Below are positions 53,511 through 64,000 of a DNA stretch of 64,000 bases, piece after piece; the stretch's first letter is position 1; each line of letters begins with the position of its first letter. Location of the stretch: the NCBI RefSeq assembly GCF_014898815.1, contig NW_026515543.1, positions 3,720,001 through 3,784,000 of the forward strand, given 5' to 3'. The position numbers were made by a program, and so were the translations under genes. The notes under the pieces were generated by a model. The model was not told where the DNA came from, made no database searches, and worked only from the letters and a program-made list of their open reading frames with translations. The DNA comes from Panonychus citri. Its lineage: Eukaryota > Arthropoda > Arachnida > Trombidiformes > Tetranychidae.

Positions 53511-55038
53511 ATGTCTTCTTATTTACCTCTTCGTCTTACTGATTTGTATTTTTCTTCTATTTTACAGGCTGATAAAGGTCTATTTTGTCGACCTGGAGCT
53601 TTTCATTCTTTGATGGTTAATTTTGTTGGTCCCTTGAGGGGGGTGGTCAAGCGTTTTTCTCAGCAAGTGAATGACTCTGGCTCTACTTATCATTTGGTTC
53701 GGATTGTGGTTAAGTTTTCTAGTGGTGTTTTTCGTGTTGATGCTTGTGGTACTCGACGATCTTTCGCCTTAAATTTAGCTGCTGATCGGCTGGTTGATAG
53801 GTTGGTACCTTTGAATGTTTTCTTGGTAAGTAGGCACTTTTGGCGACCTCGATTTAGATTAGCTTATTTGTTGTTCTATTACCGTTACTTATTTATCTCT
53901 TTTTCTTTTTCAGCCTCCTTACATTATTGGTCTTCCTAATGTGCGGGGTCATTGTTATCTCACTACCGTGTTGGTGTTATTGATGAGGTCTCCTAGTTTT
54001 GTTCGAGTTCTCTTACGGGTTAATCATAATGTGTGTTGTCGTGTAAACGTTGGTACTGTTCTTGATCCGTTGAGTGTCGAGGTTATTCGTAATTTCGGTG
54101 GTGTTGATTTTCTTTGGACGAGGGCTTTGTTTCGTTTTTTCCGGTTATATTTGAAAGTGTCTCAGTTCGGGCATTTGCAGCTTCTTAACACTCCTCTTGG
54201 TCTTTGGGCTACTCATGGTCGTTCTGGTGAGGCTTTCAAGATTCTTCCTGATGATGATTTAAGTCTTGATAGTGTTATCATGTTGTTATGTCGCCATTTA
54301 GGGGATAATGTTCGTAATCATTATTTGATGCCTGGTGGCCGAGAAGAGGTTGTTTATCCTGATTTGATGGCTCAGCTTCGGCAAGAGGATGATGAGTTCG
54401 TTTTAGTTTCTCATACTCTTTTATCTGTCGATTTTGATTGTTTGGATTGTGGGTCTATTTTTAATGCTCATCCTGTGGCTTTGCCTTTCATTTTTTTACC
54501 TGATGTTGATTCTAGTGAAAATGTGCTTCTTACTGATTTGGTTGCTGATTTATGCACCTTGATTTCTCATCAGCATATAAATTGTATTGCTCGGGTTGCT
54601 GGTAAGCTCTGTAACTCTGAGCTTCTTCGTTTTTCTCAGGTTACTGTTGTATCTTTGCCTTCCCTTTTGGTGTTTCGTGTTGGTGATGATCACATTTTTC
54701 GTAATCAACAGGTTCGAGCTGCTGAGACTTTGTCGGTCTGTTGGGGTGATGATCCTTGTGATTATACTAAGATCTGTTATTCTTGTGATTATCCAATTTA
54801 TGTTGGTGCTAATGGTGCTGATTTCGGTGATGTTTTCCGTTCCCCTGAGAGTGGAGATCTTTTTCTGACTTGGCATTCAATAGCTCATGTCAAGACTAAT
54901 TCTGGTTGGATTGAGTTGAACAACGGAAAAGTTTCATCTCTTTCCCCTGGTTTATCCGTTGGTCATACCCCTTTCTCTTTGATTTTCTATGAGCGAGATT
55001 GTTCTTTTATGCCTAAAGCTCCTAATGGATCGATTTAA
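53511..55038 (+). CDS. USP-type (peptidase C19) deubiquitinase-like protein, two exons, antisense within the LINE
   Basis: Exons are 53511-53825 and 53914-55038, with an 88-nt GTAAGT...TTTTTCAG intron in phase 0; the product is 479 residues. Exon 1 gives ~105 residues of unknown type. Exon 2 starts just before the Cys box GLPNVRGHCYLTTVL (USP pattern GL-x-N-x-GN-x-CY-L). The expected zinc pairs of a USP finger follow: DCLDCG and ICYSCD, and before the second lies LPSLLVFRVG (the USP LP-x-x-L-x-x-x-L strand). The His box is TWHSIAHVKTNSGWIELNNGKV, ending in HTPFSLIFYER, like the closing strands of USPs. The Asn that normally precedes the catalytic Cys (GN-x-C) is Gly here, so activity may be changed. 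An AATAAA overlaps the stop (55037-55042). Codons are strongly T-ending. Confidence 0.7.
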
Positions 55039-55409
55039 TAAAATTCATTTACTTTTAATTGTTTTTATTTGTTAATTTTGATTACATATGTTGATTGGTA
55101 AGGAGAACATGATTTAATCTATCTTTATTTATTTCTTCATATTTGTTTTCTTAATCCGTTTGTTCGGATTGTTAGTTTTGTTGCATCAGTTTAGAGAACA
55201 TTTACGTAGCCTTGAAAGGTTGAAAATTTAAAAATTTTTCATTTAGGCATTATCTGCTTTTAACTGAAAAATTTTTTATTTGTTTTCATTTTGGTTTGTT
55301 TGATTCTTTTTGTCGGGATTGTTGTTGAGGCCACCACGACTTAGTGTCAGCTTTCTAATCTTCAATCCCGACCTTTGGTAATTTTTTATTACCAGCCCTG
55401 TTTAAGGGT
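55039..55409. other. Structured non-coding gap between the USP gene and LINE ORF1
   Basis: It contains three successive hairpins near the ORF1 stop: GTCGGGATTG at 55312-55321 pairing with CAATCCCGAC at 55363-55372, then GGTAAT-loop-ATTACC, then CCCT-GTTTA-AGGG. They could be RNA structures in the 3' part of the ORF1 mRNA. No ORF was found. Confidence 0.5.
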
Positions 55410-56714
55410 TTAATTTCTTTTTTTCGGGTGGATTATATATGAATAAGTATAGTCGATTTGTTCAATCGCTTTTTTTACTGCTTGTAGGTATTCTTTGCAT
55501 GTAAAGTCACCTACTGAATGTTCATTTGATTTACATGATGCACAAGCTTTTTTAGATGATGTACATCTATTTATTGTGTGGTTTTCACCACACCTTGGGC
55601 ATCTGTCTTGAAGTTTGCAGCTTATTTTTGTGTGGGTATATGATTGGCATCTTTTACAATGTAGAAATTCAATTTTATCAACGATATCGTGGTTGTAATT
55701 TCCGCAGAAAATTTTACCATTTTTCTTGTTTTGAATTTCTGAGCGGATTGAGGGATCTACTCTTACCACTATTACATTTGTTTTCTTTATGCCGATCGTA
55801 AAATGTTCGACCAGTTCAAAAGTGAGTGGTTTTGGAAAACCGTTCATTTGTTTGATTCTGTCGACCATTTCCTCCCAGTTTCTTGCTGGGGGAATGATCT
55901 TGACACCGGCTATTTTTATCTCCGGTTTTTTCCAAACTGGAATTTTGATGTTCAGTGTTGGGAGATTTCGTTGGAGTTTCTCCGCTAAATCTTTCCTTAC
56001 TGCTTCGTTGTTCACGGCAATTATCGTCATACCGTTTCTCTCATTTATTCTTATTATGTTTCCGGTCATTAGGTTGTTGTTCAGGAGAAATTCACTAATC
56101 GAGGCCATTGTTCTCAGTTCTTTGTCTCCATTTATTTCAATGTTAAATTCCCTTTCCTGGTGTTCCCATGGGAGCCAGTGGTTCGGGGTAATTGATTTGT
56201 CTCGGAAAATGTTCGTTGCTAACTTTGGCTTTCGTGGTGGTGGTTCTTGTGGGTTCGGTTCTCTTTCTTCTGTTCTTTTTTGTGTTGGTGTGAAGGATGG
56301 TATTGGTGGTGATGGTTCTTTAGTTATTGTTGTGGTTTGTTTTTGTTGGTTAGCTCGTCTTTGGGATGTTCGTTTACCAAAAAGTGGAAGTTTCTTTGGA
56401 ACTGGACGTTGGGTGCTACTTGTTTCTATTAGCATGGCGTCCATTTCTTTTTCCTGATTTTCTCTTTCTGTGAGTATATTCGTTATTATATCTGAGTATT
56501 TTCCCATTATTTCAATGGTTTCTAGTGTTATCTTGAGTGATTTTATTGTGGCCTCATTTGCAATTGTGTCGTTTACCCACATTCGTTTTTCTAGCAACGT
56601 GTCGGTTGGTAATTCGTTCAGAAACTCTTTACATTTCTGTTCATCTGGTGGTTCCCCGACACATTCTTTGATCGAGTCGAGGTATCTCGCTTGTTGTTCC
56701 CTGATTTCACTCAT
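55410..56714 (-). CDS. Non-LTR retrotransposon ORF1 (Gag-like) with three CCHC zinc knuckles
   Basis: 434 residues, intact. The N-terminal half is helical and charged, followed by a Pro/Lys/Thr-rich linker (about residues 105-165). The central part may be an RRM-like domain. The C-terminus carries three zinc knuckles: CKRCQSYTHTKISC, CPRCGENHTINRC and CASCKSNEHSVGDFTC, the usual set of R1/Jockey/I-group ORF1 proteins that bind the element RNA. The ATG at 56714 is the first in frame. It is separated by 2 kb from ORF2. Confidence 0.88.
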   Translation of the reverse strand: MSEIREQQARYLDSIKECVGEPPDEQKCKEFLNELPTDTLLEKRMWVNDTIANEATIKSLKITLETIEIMGKYSDIITNILTERENQEKEMDAMLIETSSTQRPVPKKLPLFGKRTSQRRANQQKQTTTITKEPSPPIPSFTPTQKRTEEREPNPQEPPPRKPKLATNIFRDKSITPNHWLPWEHQEREFNIEINGDKELRTMASISEFLLNNNLMTGNIIRINERNGMTIIAVNNEAVRKDLAEKLQRNLPTLNIKIPVWKKPEIKIAGVKIIPPARNWEEMVDRIKQMNGFPKPLTFELVEHFTIGIKKTNVIVVRVDPSIRSEIQNKKNGKIFCGNYNHDIVDKIEFLHCKRCQSYTHTKISCKLQDRCPRCGENHTINRCTSSKKACASCKSNEHSVGDFTCKEYLQAVKKAIEQIDYTYSYIIHPKKRN

Positions 56715-57181
56715 CTTTCAGGTGGAAAATGGGAAGAAAATTGAAATTGAAAAGAGAAAAAGTTGTTATTTTATTTGGTTTTTCGTCTCGTTTTGCTTCT
56801 CGTCTTCTGCTCGTTTGGTGTGGTAATCACGCCGTTTTTTTGTTTTGTTTCTATTATTCTTACCTTTTATTTTTTCCTGGTGATTTTGGTATCAAACTTT
56901 TCCTCTGAGGGTTGTGGGTCACTTACACTTGTTTTAAGAACTTTATTTTGTCGGAAAACACGATTTTATATGAAAAATTTCATGAGCTTATGAACTTCTG
57001 CAAAGTGAATATCGGATAAATTGAAAGTATCGATTCTATCGGATCTTGTTCAGTCTTTTGCTTTGTTGTTGTCACTTTTTGTTCAGGTTTCATTACCTTC
57101 CGATGGATTAAATTGTTGTTTATTGTTGTTAATTTATTTCTAATTGTTCAATTTGTTATTTGTGATGGTCTCTAAGTACCG
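56715..57181. other. LINE 5' end and CCDC186 leader region
   Basis: The LINE 5' untranslated part ends somewhere before about 57010. Then comes the 62-bp segment at 57021-57085 also present at 47750-47811, and the leader of CCDC186. Confidence 0.45.
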
Positions 57182-60100
57182 ATGGCAGATGAAATTGAAC
57201 CAAATATACCAAATGTAGCCTCAAATGGTCTTACAAAATCGCCACATAATGGAGATACTGACTATCTTTCCCAACAACAGCAACAATTGTCTTCATCAAA
57301 CCAAACAACTAATCAACCAAATCAGCAGCAGTTGATATTTGATGATGTCTGTTTAACCAATAAAGAAAGAAGTTCAACTCCAAGTTCATATTCAAGCCAA
57401 GATGTTGGATTATCTGGATCATCTACTCCTTTAGGTACTCCTTTTCATGCCTCCAATGAAAGTCTAATAAAAGATTTACTTGGATCAGGAATAAGTGTTG
57501 GAGATGATGATTCCGATGACCATCATCATCATCATCATCATCATCTCCACTCTGGTCACCACCATATTGGAGCTTCATCGTCATCCTCATCTGATGTTAG
57601 ACACAATGAAATGACGGACGGTTTTCTACTTGATCTAAAGGCACTGGAGGCCAATTATGAGGCCAAAATGTCAACAGTAATTGAAGAGAAAACTGATCTG
57701 GAAAAACAAGTAATCGATCTAAAGGAGAAACTGTTTCGCCAAGAAGAGGAATTCAAAAGAACCGTTGAAGATATAAAATTAACATTCAACACACGGTTGG
57801 ATAAATGTACCAAGGAAAGGGATCTCTCAAGGAAAGATCTTGAATCAATGGTGGTTAAATATGCTAAAAGTGAACGAGATGTGATCGTTTGCAAAAAAGC
57901 CAAGGACGAGGCTGAGAAAAAAATGAGAGAAGCCATCAAGGAAAAGGAAACACTGGCCAGTAAAGTAAAAAGCTTAACCTGTGATAAAAGCTCTATGATG
58001 AAATCAATTGATTCCAAATTGACGGAGAATATTTTACTTCAGAAAGAGATTGAAAAGATTCGTGAAGAATTGAAAGATCGAGATTTAAAATGGAAACAAG
58101 CTCAATCTAAAGTGAAGGCGGAAATTGATGATCATCATGAGACATGTAAAAAGCTTGGAAGTGCTTTAGCTTTAATTGAGGATCTTCAGAACAAATTAAA
58201 AGCATCATCACCATCATACTCTGAATCAAGCACATTAACATCACCAGAAGATCGTAGTAGTAGAAGCAATAGTAGACTAGGAATGATTAGTGATTCTAAT
58301 GATGTGATTGAATCCAATATATCGATTCCTCTAACACTGAGAACTTCAACATCAACACACTCATTGAGAGAAATGGGGAGAGAATCAAATGACACCAAAT
58401 CCGAATTAGCTATTGGTACTGAAGAAAAGGTCGATGAAACTAAACCTGAACTTAGAGGCTTAAAGGATAAACTGATATCGCTGGAGGCAGAAAATCATTC
58501 GTTAACTCGTAAAGTCCAAGCACTGGAGCGGGAAAGGTTAGACCATGAGGAGGTCGTATTCAAATTGAAAGAATCATTAAACAAACTAAATGGTGAAATA
58601 CTCGAGTGTAACATTAAGTTAAAAGATATGGAGGAACTACAAGTTAATCTACAACGACAAAAGGATATTGTTGAAAGTGCAAAGAATGAATTAGCTCGAG
58701 TATCAGAATTGAATACTGAATTAACAACAGAGATGGAATCATGTCGACACAAAGAGGGTGAACTTCTTGAATTTACTGAAAGACTTACTGCTAAATCGGT
58801 TCTTCTTCAGGCTGAACATAACACTCTAGAGGAAAAATATACTTCATTGTTGGAAGATTTTAATGTGATTAAAAAGCGTCTCCAAGAATTGGAAACCGAG
58901 AACTCGAAGCTCAATGAAACATTGACCAAAGAAAGAGGAGACCACGAAAAAGAGATCACATTGATGGCTCGAAAAGTGGCTGAGAAAATGGAATTGGTCA
59001 ACAAATTCAAAACTCGAGTCGAAGAGATTGAAAATGAAAACAAAGTAATGAAGAAACGGCATCTTAATAGTGTCCGAGAATTGAATAAGGAATTGTTAAT
59101 CATGAAGAAACACATGGAAACCTGTGAAAGTGAACACCAATCCTCGAATCATAGACGAGATAATGGAAACGCCAATTCGGACTCAATTAGTAACAGTTCT
59201 CGAAGCAGTTCGTCTTCTAATGATCTATCAACAGCTAAAGCTACTCAACCGCCAACAATTACACCCTCATCATCCTCAACAATTAACTCTAGAAATGATA
59301 TTAAATCATTAGTTTCCACCTCTGGTCCTGGGAATCAAAGTTTAGCATCAACAACAGGAACAAACAACACTGGTTCAGCATCTTATGATGGCGAATCATC
59401 AACAATTAACAAATCAACGTCGGGTGATGTGACCGACATTTTACCCAATGTTGATAAATCGATGTTAATTAACAAAATTTATCGCCTTCAAAAAACAATA
59501 GCCAAAAAACAGGAGAAAATTGATTTCCTCGAGGAGCACAATCATCAATTGTTATCAGAGATGAAAAAGAAAACTAAATTAATCCAGAATTATATTCTTC
59601 GGGAAGAAGCTGGTGCTTTATCCACCAATCGAATGGACGAGAATAAGGTTCGTCGAAAATGATTCGAATCGAATCCTCAATTCGTACCAAAAATGCAAAG
59701 AAAATGCAAAGAAAAAAGAAAATCGATCCAAACAATTAACTAACAATCTATTCGCTTACTCTACAGAAATCAATTCTCATTTTGTCCTTCTATGTTTTCT
59801 TCTCATTTACTAATCAATTTACTAATTGTTAGTCACTCTTAATCTGTTTTGATCTCTTCATCCAACATCACTAATCAACATTCATTTCCTATTAATTAAC
59901 TAATCGCCAGTTACGGGTGTTGTACATTTCCTTTCATCGATTAACATCATCATCAAGCTTTAACAATTAACTGCTCTTTTTAGATATTGTCACATAATTA
60001 ATCTTCTAACAGCAGAAAATTGAAAACAATTTAAATCTCCAGTAATTTATTATATTTGATCAAATTAATCTTAACCATCTTAACCAAATGCCAAGATTCA

Positions 60101-60937
60101 AACAATCAGAGGTATTGAATAGATGTTAATTGTTGTGGCGTTTAATTTGTATAATTATTTTTTCTGATTTCTTTCCATTTATAATTTACCTGTTTAATTT
60201 GATTTCTAATTAATTTCATTATTTTTTGTTGCTGTTTTTCATTTGAATAGCTTTTTCCTAACAATCAAAATAATTTAATTCAACAATTCATTGATCCTCC
60301 TAATTGTAATAACTTTTCTCATCGATTACTTTTTTAATTACTACAGAAACAATTGGCTAAACATGGATCGACTGTGATGTCTTCGTTGTACAAAAGTTAC
60401 CCGACCGATTCAGCGATGACCTTAAATCTTTCCCTCGAAATCAACAGGAGGTTACAAGCAGTATTAGAGGACACGATACTCAAAAACATCACCTTAAAGG
60501 TAAAATGATTAACTTAATCATCCACAATTTATCTTGGGATAAGTTAGTCTCTCGGTTTTCCGATCCTCAGTTGACTACAATCATGTTATCATAATACATT
60601 TATGGTGAACTTAACATTCAATTGTTTAATTGTCTCTCTAATTAAACAGTAAAACTTAATAACATTTAATCAGTTTACCACTGAATCATGATTCCAAATC
60701 AATCAAATCAAATCACTTTTATTACTAAGATGGAAACTTGATTACAAAATTATTCCAATTACATTGTAATATTTTAACTGTCTCATTTTTCATTCAACAC
60801 AATTACTCGTTATAATTAACTTTTCTTTCTTCATCTTAATTGTTTAGGAAAATCTTAATACACTTGGTGAAGAAATCGCAAGACTGATGCAACAGAAAAC
60901 CTCATCTGGAACCTCAACAAAACCTTTATCAACTTAA
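57182..60937 (+). CDS. CCDC186: CCDC186 (golgin-like coiled-coil protein), three exons
   Basis: A coiled-coil protein of the Golgi/dense-core vesicle pathway in animals. Exons are 57182-59647, 60347-60499 and 60848-60937, all phase 0. The first ~150 residues are Ser/Gln/Asn-rich with a His run (CAT repeats at about 57521-57543). Long heptad coiled coils follow (about residues 150-330 and 410-640). A Ser/Thr-rich spacer lies at about 640-740. The C-terminal part (MLINKIYRLQKTIAKKQEKI, then NYILREEAGALS, then SLEINRRLQAVLEDTILKNITLK and ENLNTLGEEIARL) follows the conserved end of human CCDC186. The donor of intron 1 (GTTCGT) is unusual but preserves this alignment. About 900 residues in total. 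Confidence 0.88.
59648..60346. other. Intron 1 of CCDC186
   Basis: Donor GTTCGT and acceptor CTACAG. AT-rich, nothing else seen. Confidence 0.6.
60500..60847. other. Intron 2 of CCDC186
   Basis: 348 bp, with a GTAAAA donor and a TTTAG acceptor. Nothing else seen. Confidence 0.6.
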
Positions 60938-61645
60938 TTAACGACAACAATTAAGAGCATTACCCATTACCACCAAGTAAATAGCGTTAATAATATGGTA
61001 ATTTATACAAATTGTAAATTAAAGTCAATGCAGCTTTTAATTTCCTGTTGACCAAATCAAACCAAAAACAACATCAAAAAGTGAAATATTTAATTGTTTC
61101 AACTGCCTCCATTTAATCAGAAGCAAATCTGGTTAATGTTAATTGTGATTCCAATTCCTGTACTCTAAAAGGATACATAACATTTTGATTCAATATTTAA
61201 CAATTATCTCCTCTTGATGATCAAGATTGTTCATCAATTTGATCGTAACTTGCATTTTTATGTCACCATTATGATCATGCAATCAATCAAATTTTCAACA
61301 ATAGAGATAATTTAAAGTTAATCATCGTGATTAGTGATCGTCATCTTTTTCATACTCATTATTATCATCAAATTGTTTAACATCATCAAAGGAAAACTAT
61401 TTCCACTGTTAAATTCCAACGTGAATTTTAAATTAAATCAACGTTAATTAATGAAACAAAAAAAAGGTTTACATCTAATATACTTTTCTTTGTCTTTTCC
61501 TTGTATCTTTCCAATTGAAACCCTTTGAGTTTTATAAAGAAGACAGTATTTTTTTCTTGATTATATTTTCTTATTTTGTCCATTTTAATCTCAATACTTT
61601 TCAACTAAATTATAAGGCATCAGTTAATAGCGAGATGTCCATGTG
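60938..61645. other. 3' intergenic region between convergent CCDC186 and COQ4
   Basis: Holds the 3' ends of both transcripts; no further gene. Confidence 0.45.
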
Positions 61646-62545
61646 TTAAGACGGTGGAGGTGGAATATTTAGTTCTTGCCTCAAATCATCAATATCTTGA
61701 GTCCATCGTTTCTCAAAGTAAACATTGATCAGATACTTTGATTGTTTCCCTGCTTTAATCGCCCAATCTAAATGTGTATCGAGATATTTAGCTCGTTGTT
61801 TAGGTTTAAGTCGGTAAGCCCCAAACACTGCGGCTCCCCAGCACATCGGTAGATCATATTGAATCGCCTCGATCCACTTCACAACCACCTCTCCGAGCAT
61901 ATTAGTTGGCATATGGAGTAAGAGATGAACCAAATCATGAGTTTCTCGGTATCGTTGCATCACATAAGCCAAATCAGGATCATCGATGAATTTAACTTCC
62001 TTTCTGGTATCACAGCTTATATTCTGTATTTTGAGAGAGTGAAAAATGCGAAAAATTGATTAAATTGCAAGAATGAAATATCGTAAAAATGTTACATTAT
62101 CTTTGAGAAATTTAATATACTGATGTCCTAATGTATTAATCGGTAATGATTCCAAATGCTTGAGATCAATTTGTTTAGAGTTGATTCGGCATCTATCAGC
62201 CAATATTTGGGAGCCTTCGGCATCTGATGACATTCGTTTCAACATTAATTTCAATGATCTTTGACCCATAACTTCACCACTTACAGCCACCATATCTAGT
62301 AGAAGAGCAGAGAATTAGTACTGATTAATTGCGAAAGTTGAAGAAACAAAGTGACGAAACAAACCATCTCTGAATGGATCAACTAAAGCAACAGCGGAGG
62401 AACCAAATGCAAGAAGAATCCGTTGAATTGGAGTAATTTGTATATTGGAAACTTCACTTGTCCATCTAGATGATAAATAATTAAACTTGATTGGCAATTT
62501 AATCAACAAAGTCCTTGTTGATCTTGTGAAATGAGGCAAAGACAT
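61646..62545 (-). CDS. COQ4: Ubiquinone biosynthesis protein COQ4, three exons
   Basis: A mitochondrial protein of coenzyme Q synthesis, working on the inner membrane in the COQ complex. Exons on the minus strand: 62545-62365, 62295-62096 and 62023-61646, with phases fitting. The product is 252 residues. The N-terminus is basic and Ser/Thr/Arg-rich, as expected for a mitochondrial targeting sequence. Conserved features: PFRDDMVA at the first junction, YVMQRYRETHDLVHLLLHMPTN and LGEVVVKW, together forming the HD-x2-H-x(11)-E metal/lipid motif, then DDLRQELNI at the end. The usual COQ4 length is ~240-265. The frame is intact. Confidence 0.93.
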
Positions 62546-63058
62546 TGCACTAGAAATTTGCGACCAAATTAATAACTAAGATATTTGGACAGATAAATAC
62601 AAAAAAGGAGATAAATTGGTCAGTTGTATGAACCAAAAATGAAATGATAAATATGACAGAATAATTTATAAATCAATTGCAATCAATTTAAGAAAAATTA
62701 AAATTACATTTCACTCAATCAGCTGTTGTTAGTTGAAGTCAGAATTAAGTTAAATGAGATACACACAAGATACCAAACAAAGTCAGATAAGAATCTAAGT
62801 TAACACAGATGTATAATTAATCAGAAACAATGAGTCCAATTGAAATTCCAAGTTTAATAATTAAAATCAAAACTAATTGCGATCAATAAATTAAATTAAA
62901 GAAATTGCGAAAAAAGTAAACACAGAAAAGTGGTGACATCTTTCGGTTCTTTTTCAACTAAATTTGTTCTTTTCTCTTTTTTTATTGATTTTGTTTTCTT
63001 TTTGTCAGAACAAGTTGATCATGTTGGTTATGAGATTACAAGTTAATTAACTTTAACT
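62546..63058. other. Divergent promoter region between COQ4 and PGAP1
   Basis: 513 bp between two oppositely reading genes; AT-rich, no TATA identified with confidence. Confidence 0.4.
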
Positions 63059-64000
63059 ATGGTTAACTTATTTTATACCAAAGTGATTAAATCTAAATTA
63101 ACTTTATTCTATTTCTTTTTGTTTAGTCTTTTACTTTTCGGATTTTATCACTATGCAATCAAAGAGGAACACAATCAATGTGAGATGACTTTCATGTATC
63201 AATTTCCTCAGTTCATTGTAAGTTGTCAAAAAACAATTTCTCTTGATATTTTTCACCCTTTTACCACTATCATCATGGTGTTTATCAATTTACCTCTTTA
63301 ATTATGATAAATTTTTTCCATTTCGATTCAAATCAGTTGAAATTCTTCACCTTTTATCCTTAGGTCCACTATAGAGATACTGATAACTCTCCAAACCGAT
63401 TAGGTTTCTCTCCTTTTCTTTTCTTATCCTTTTACAATATTTTGTTGTTTTCCTATTTCGTGATTAACTTGAAGCTTCTCGAATTAATTAGGACCTTTCA
63501 GTCAGTTGACATTCTAATTTGATATGATAATAAGTCATCGACATTTCGTAAACAAGACTTGGATTGATTCTTGTTTACTTCTTTCATTCCTTTCTCATAA
63601 TTCATTCAACTGTTCATTATTATTCCTTCATTTAATTTATATAAGAATTAGAATAATGTTTAGTCAATTTTAGAAGTGCTCAAAGATTTACTTCTGAATA
63701 CCATGTTTACCTTTCTTTTTATTCGTAACATTTATAAGCTCTGTTAATTTTCGTTTATTTTTAAACATTTACAACTCAATGAACATTTAGTCCACTTAAT
63801 TGTCCCTTTTTCTCATTCAACTTGTTTACCCTTCTCACCACTGAACATAAATCTAATCTGATGAAATTCATTTTCTTCCAACAGCCTGTTCCTTTGCGTA
63901 ACAATGTTTCCAAAAAATTTCCTGATTACAATTTGTACATTTATGGAGAAGGAGAATATGCAATGTTCCTTAGGTAAATTGTTCTTTTTCTCTGTAAATA
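63059..64000 (+). CDS. PGAP1: PGAP1 (GPI inositol deacylase), first two exons, cut by the window end
   Basis: An ER enzyme that removes the acyl chain from the inositol of GPI anchors. Exon 1 is 63059-63217; the GTAAGT intron runs to the acceptor at 63884; exon 2 is 63885-63973, followed by GTAAAT. Exon 1 has a single N-terminal membrane span (LTLFYFFLFSLLLFGFYHY), then CEMTFMYQFPQFI. Exon 2 has VSKKFPDYNLYIYGEGEYA. These match the start of PGAP1 proteins, where a C-x-M-x-Y-M-x-x-x-P-x-Y segment precedes Y-x-LY-x-YGEG. The lipase motif is not in the window. Confidence 0.83.
63218..63884. other. Intron 1 of PGAP1
   Basis: GT/AG intron, 667 bp. A possible acceptor at about 63364 would give a frame that does not continue the protein family, so no internal exon is called. 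Confidence 0.55.

Larger units (their letters stand above)
50060..57000 (-). mobile_element. Non-LTR retrotransposon (R1/Jockey-like), ~6.9 kb, with antisense USP gene
   Basis: ORF1 (56714-55410) and ORF2 (53391-50146) are in the same orientation but separated by 2.0 kb, where related elements have short or overlapping junctions. That gap contains a spliced plus-strand USP-like gene (53511-55038). The whole stretch shares one strand bias (minus strand A-rich, plus strand T- and GT-rich), unlike its flanks, suggesting a single unit. Outer ends and target duplication were not resolved. Confidence 0.65.

Noticed and set aside
57655..59115. Minus-strand ORFs opposite CCDC186
   Set aside because: Antisense shadows of a long coiled-coil coding exon; Ser/Phe/Leu-rich without recognisable content.
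63362..63520. Possible extra PGAP1 exon after an AG at about 63364
   Set aside because: Its frame does not continue the PGAP1 pattern, while joining 63217 directly to 63885 does.

Overview
The window is AT-rich animal DNA. Intron-containing genes with GT/AG boundaries, an activin type II receptor, an insect-type fatty acyl-CoA reductase and R1/Jockey-like non-LTR elements point to an arthropod. The compact genes and short introns would suit a mite, but the species is an inference.

Layout. (1) 1-2130: AT-rich sequence with no gene seen. (2) 2131-20144: an ~18 kb Polinton/Maverick (adintovirus-like) element bounded by short, imperfect, pyrimidine-rich inverted repeats. Its plus strand carries BIR-RING IAP, a TATA-binding-protein (TBP) homologue, a small membrane protein, packaging ATPase, two small conserved basic proteins, retroviral-type integrase with a chromodomain, penton-like minor capsid protein, PX/pVI-like protein, double-jelly-roll major capsid protein and adenain-type protease. 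Its minus strand carries protein-primed DNA polymerase B, an unknown, a PC4/Sub1-like protein, a second IAP and two unknowns. Next come two tandem arrays of ~140 bp units; nine units hold a near-perfect 21-bp palindrome. Last is a plus-strand protein with PPxY motifs. About a dozen indels break its genes, yet I found no internal nonsense codon. (3) 20964-27014: host genes for a fatty acyl-CoA reductase, an RFC4-type clamp-loader subunit and a small heat-shock protein with an upstream heat-shock element. (4) 27015-41426: a 14 kb gene-free stretch of decayed repeats: Harbinger-like MITEs, a nested hAT-like MITE with an 8-bp target duplication, perfect palindromes and dispersed direct repeats. 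(5) 41427-47416, minus: activin receptor type II (punt-like), with a 4.1 kb intron holding a Tc1/mariner-type element. (6) 47963-48865: a three-exon secreted Gly/Ser/Asn-rich protein. (7) 50146-56714: a non-LTR retrotransposon on the minus strand (ORF1 with CCHC knuckles, intact endonuclease/RT ORF2). Between its ORFs, antisense, is a spliced 479-residue USP-type deubiquitinase-like gene. (8) 57182-60937 CCDC186; 61646-62545 (minus) COQ4; 63059-end, the 5' part of PGAP1.

Most unusual points. First, the Polinton carries homologues of two general transcription factors (TBP and PC4). Several of its genes have a TATA box 34-37 nt before the ATG, which suggests a self-supplied promoter-recognition system. 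Second, the non-LTR element appears to carry a spliced deubiquitinase-like gene on its antisense strand. No homology search was run; all assignments rest on motifs read by eye.
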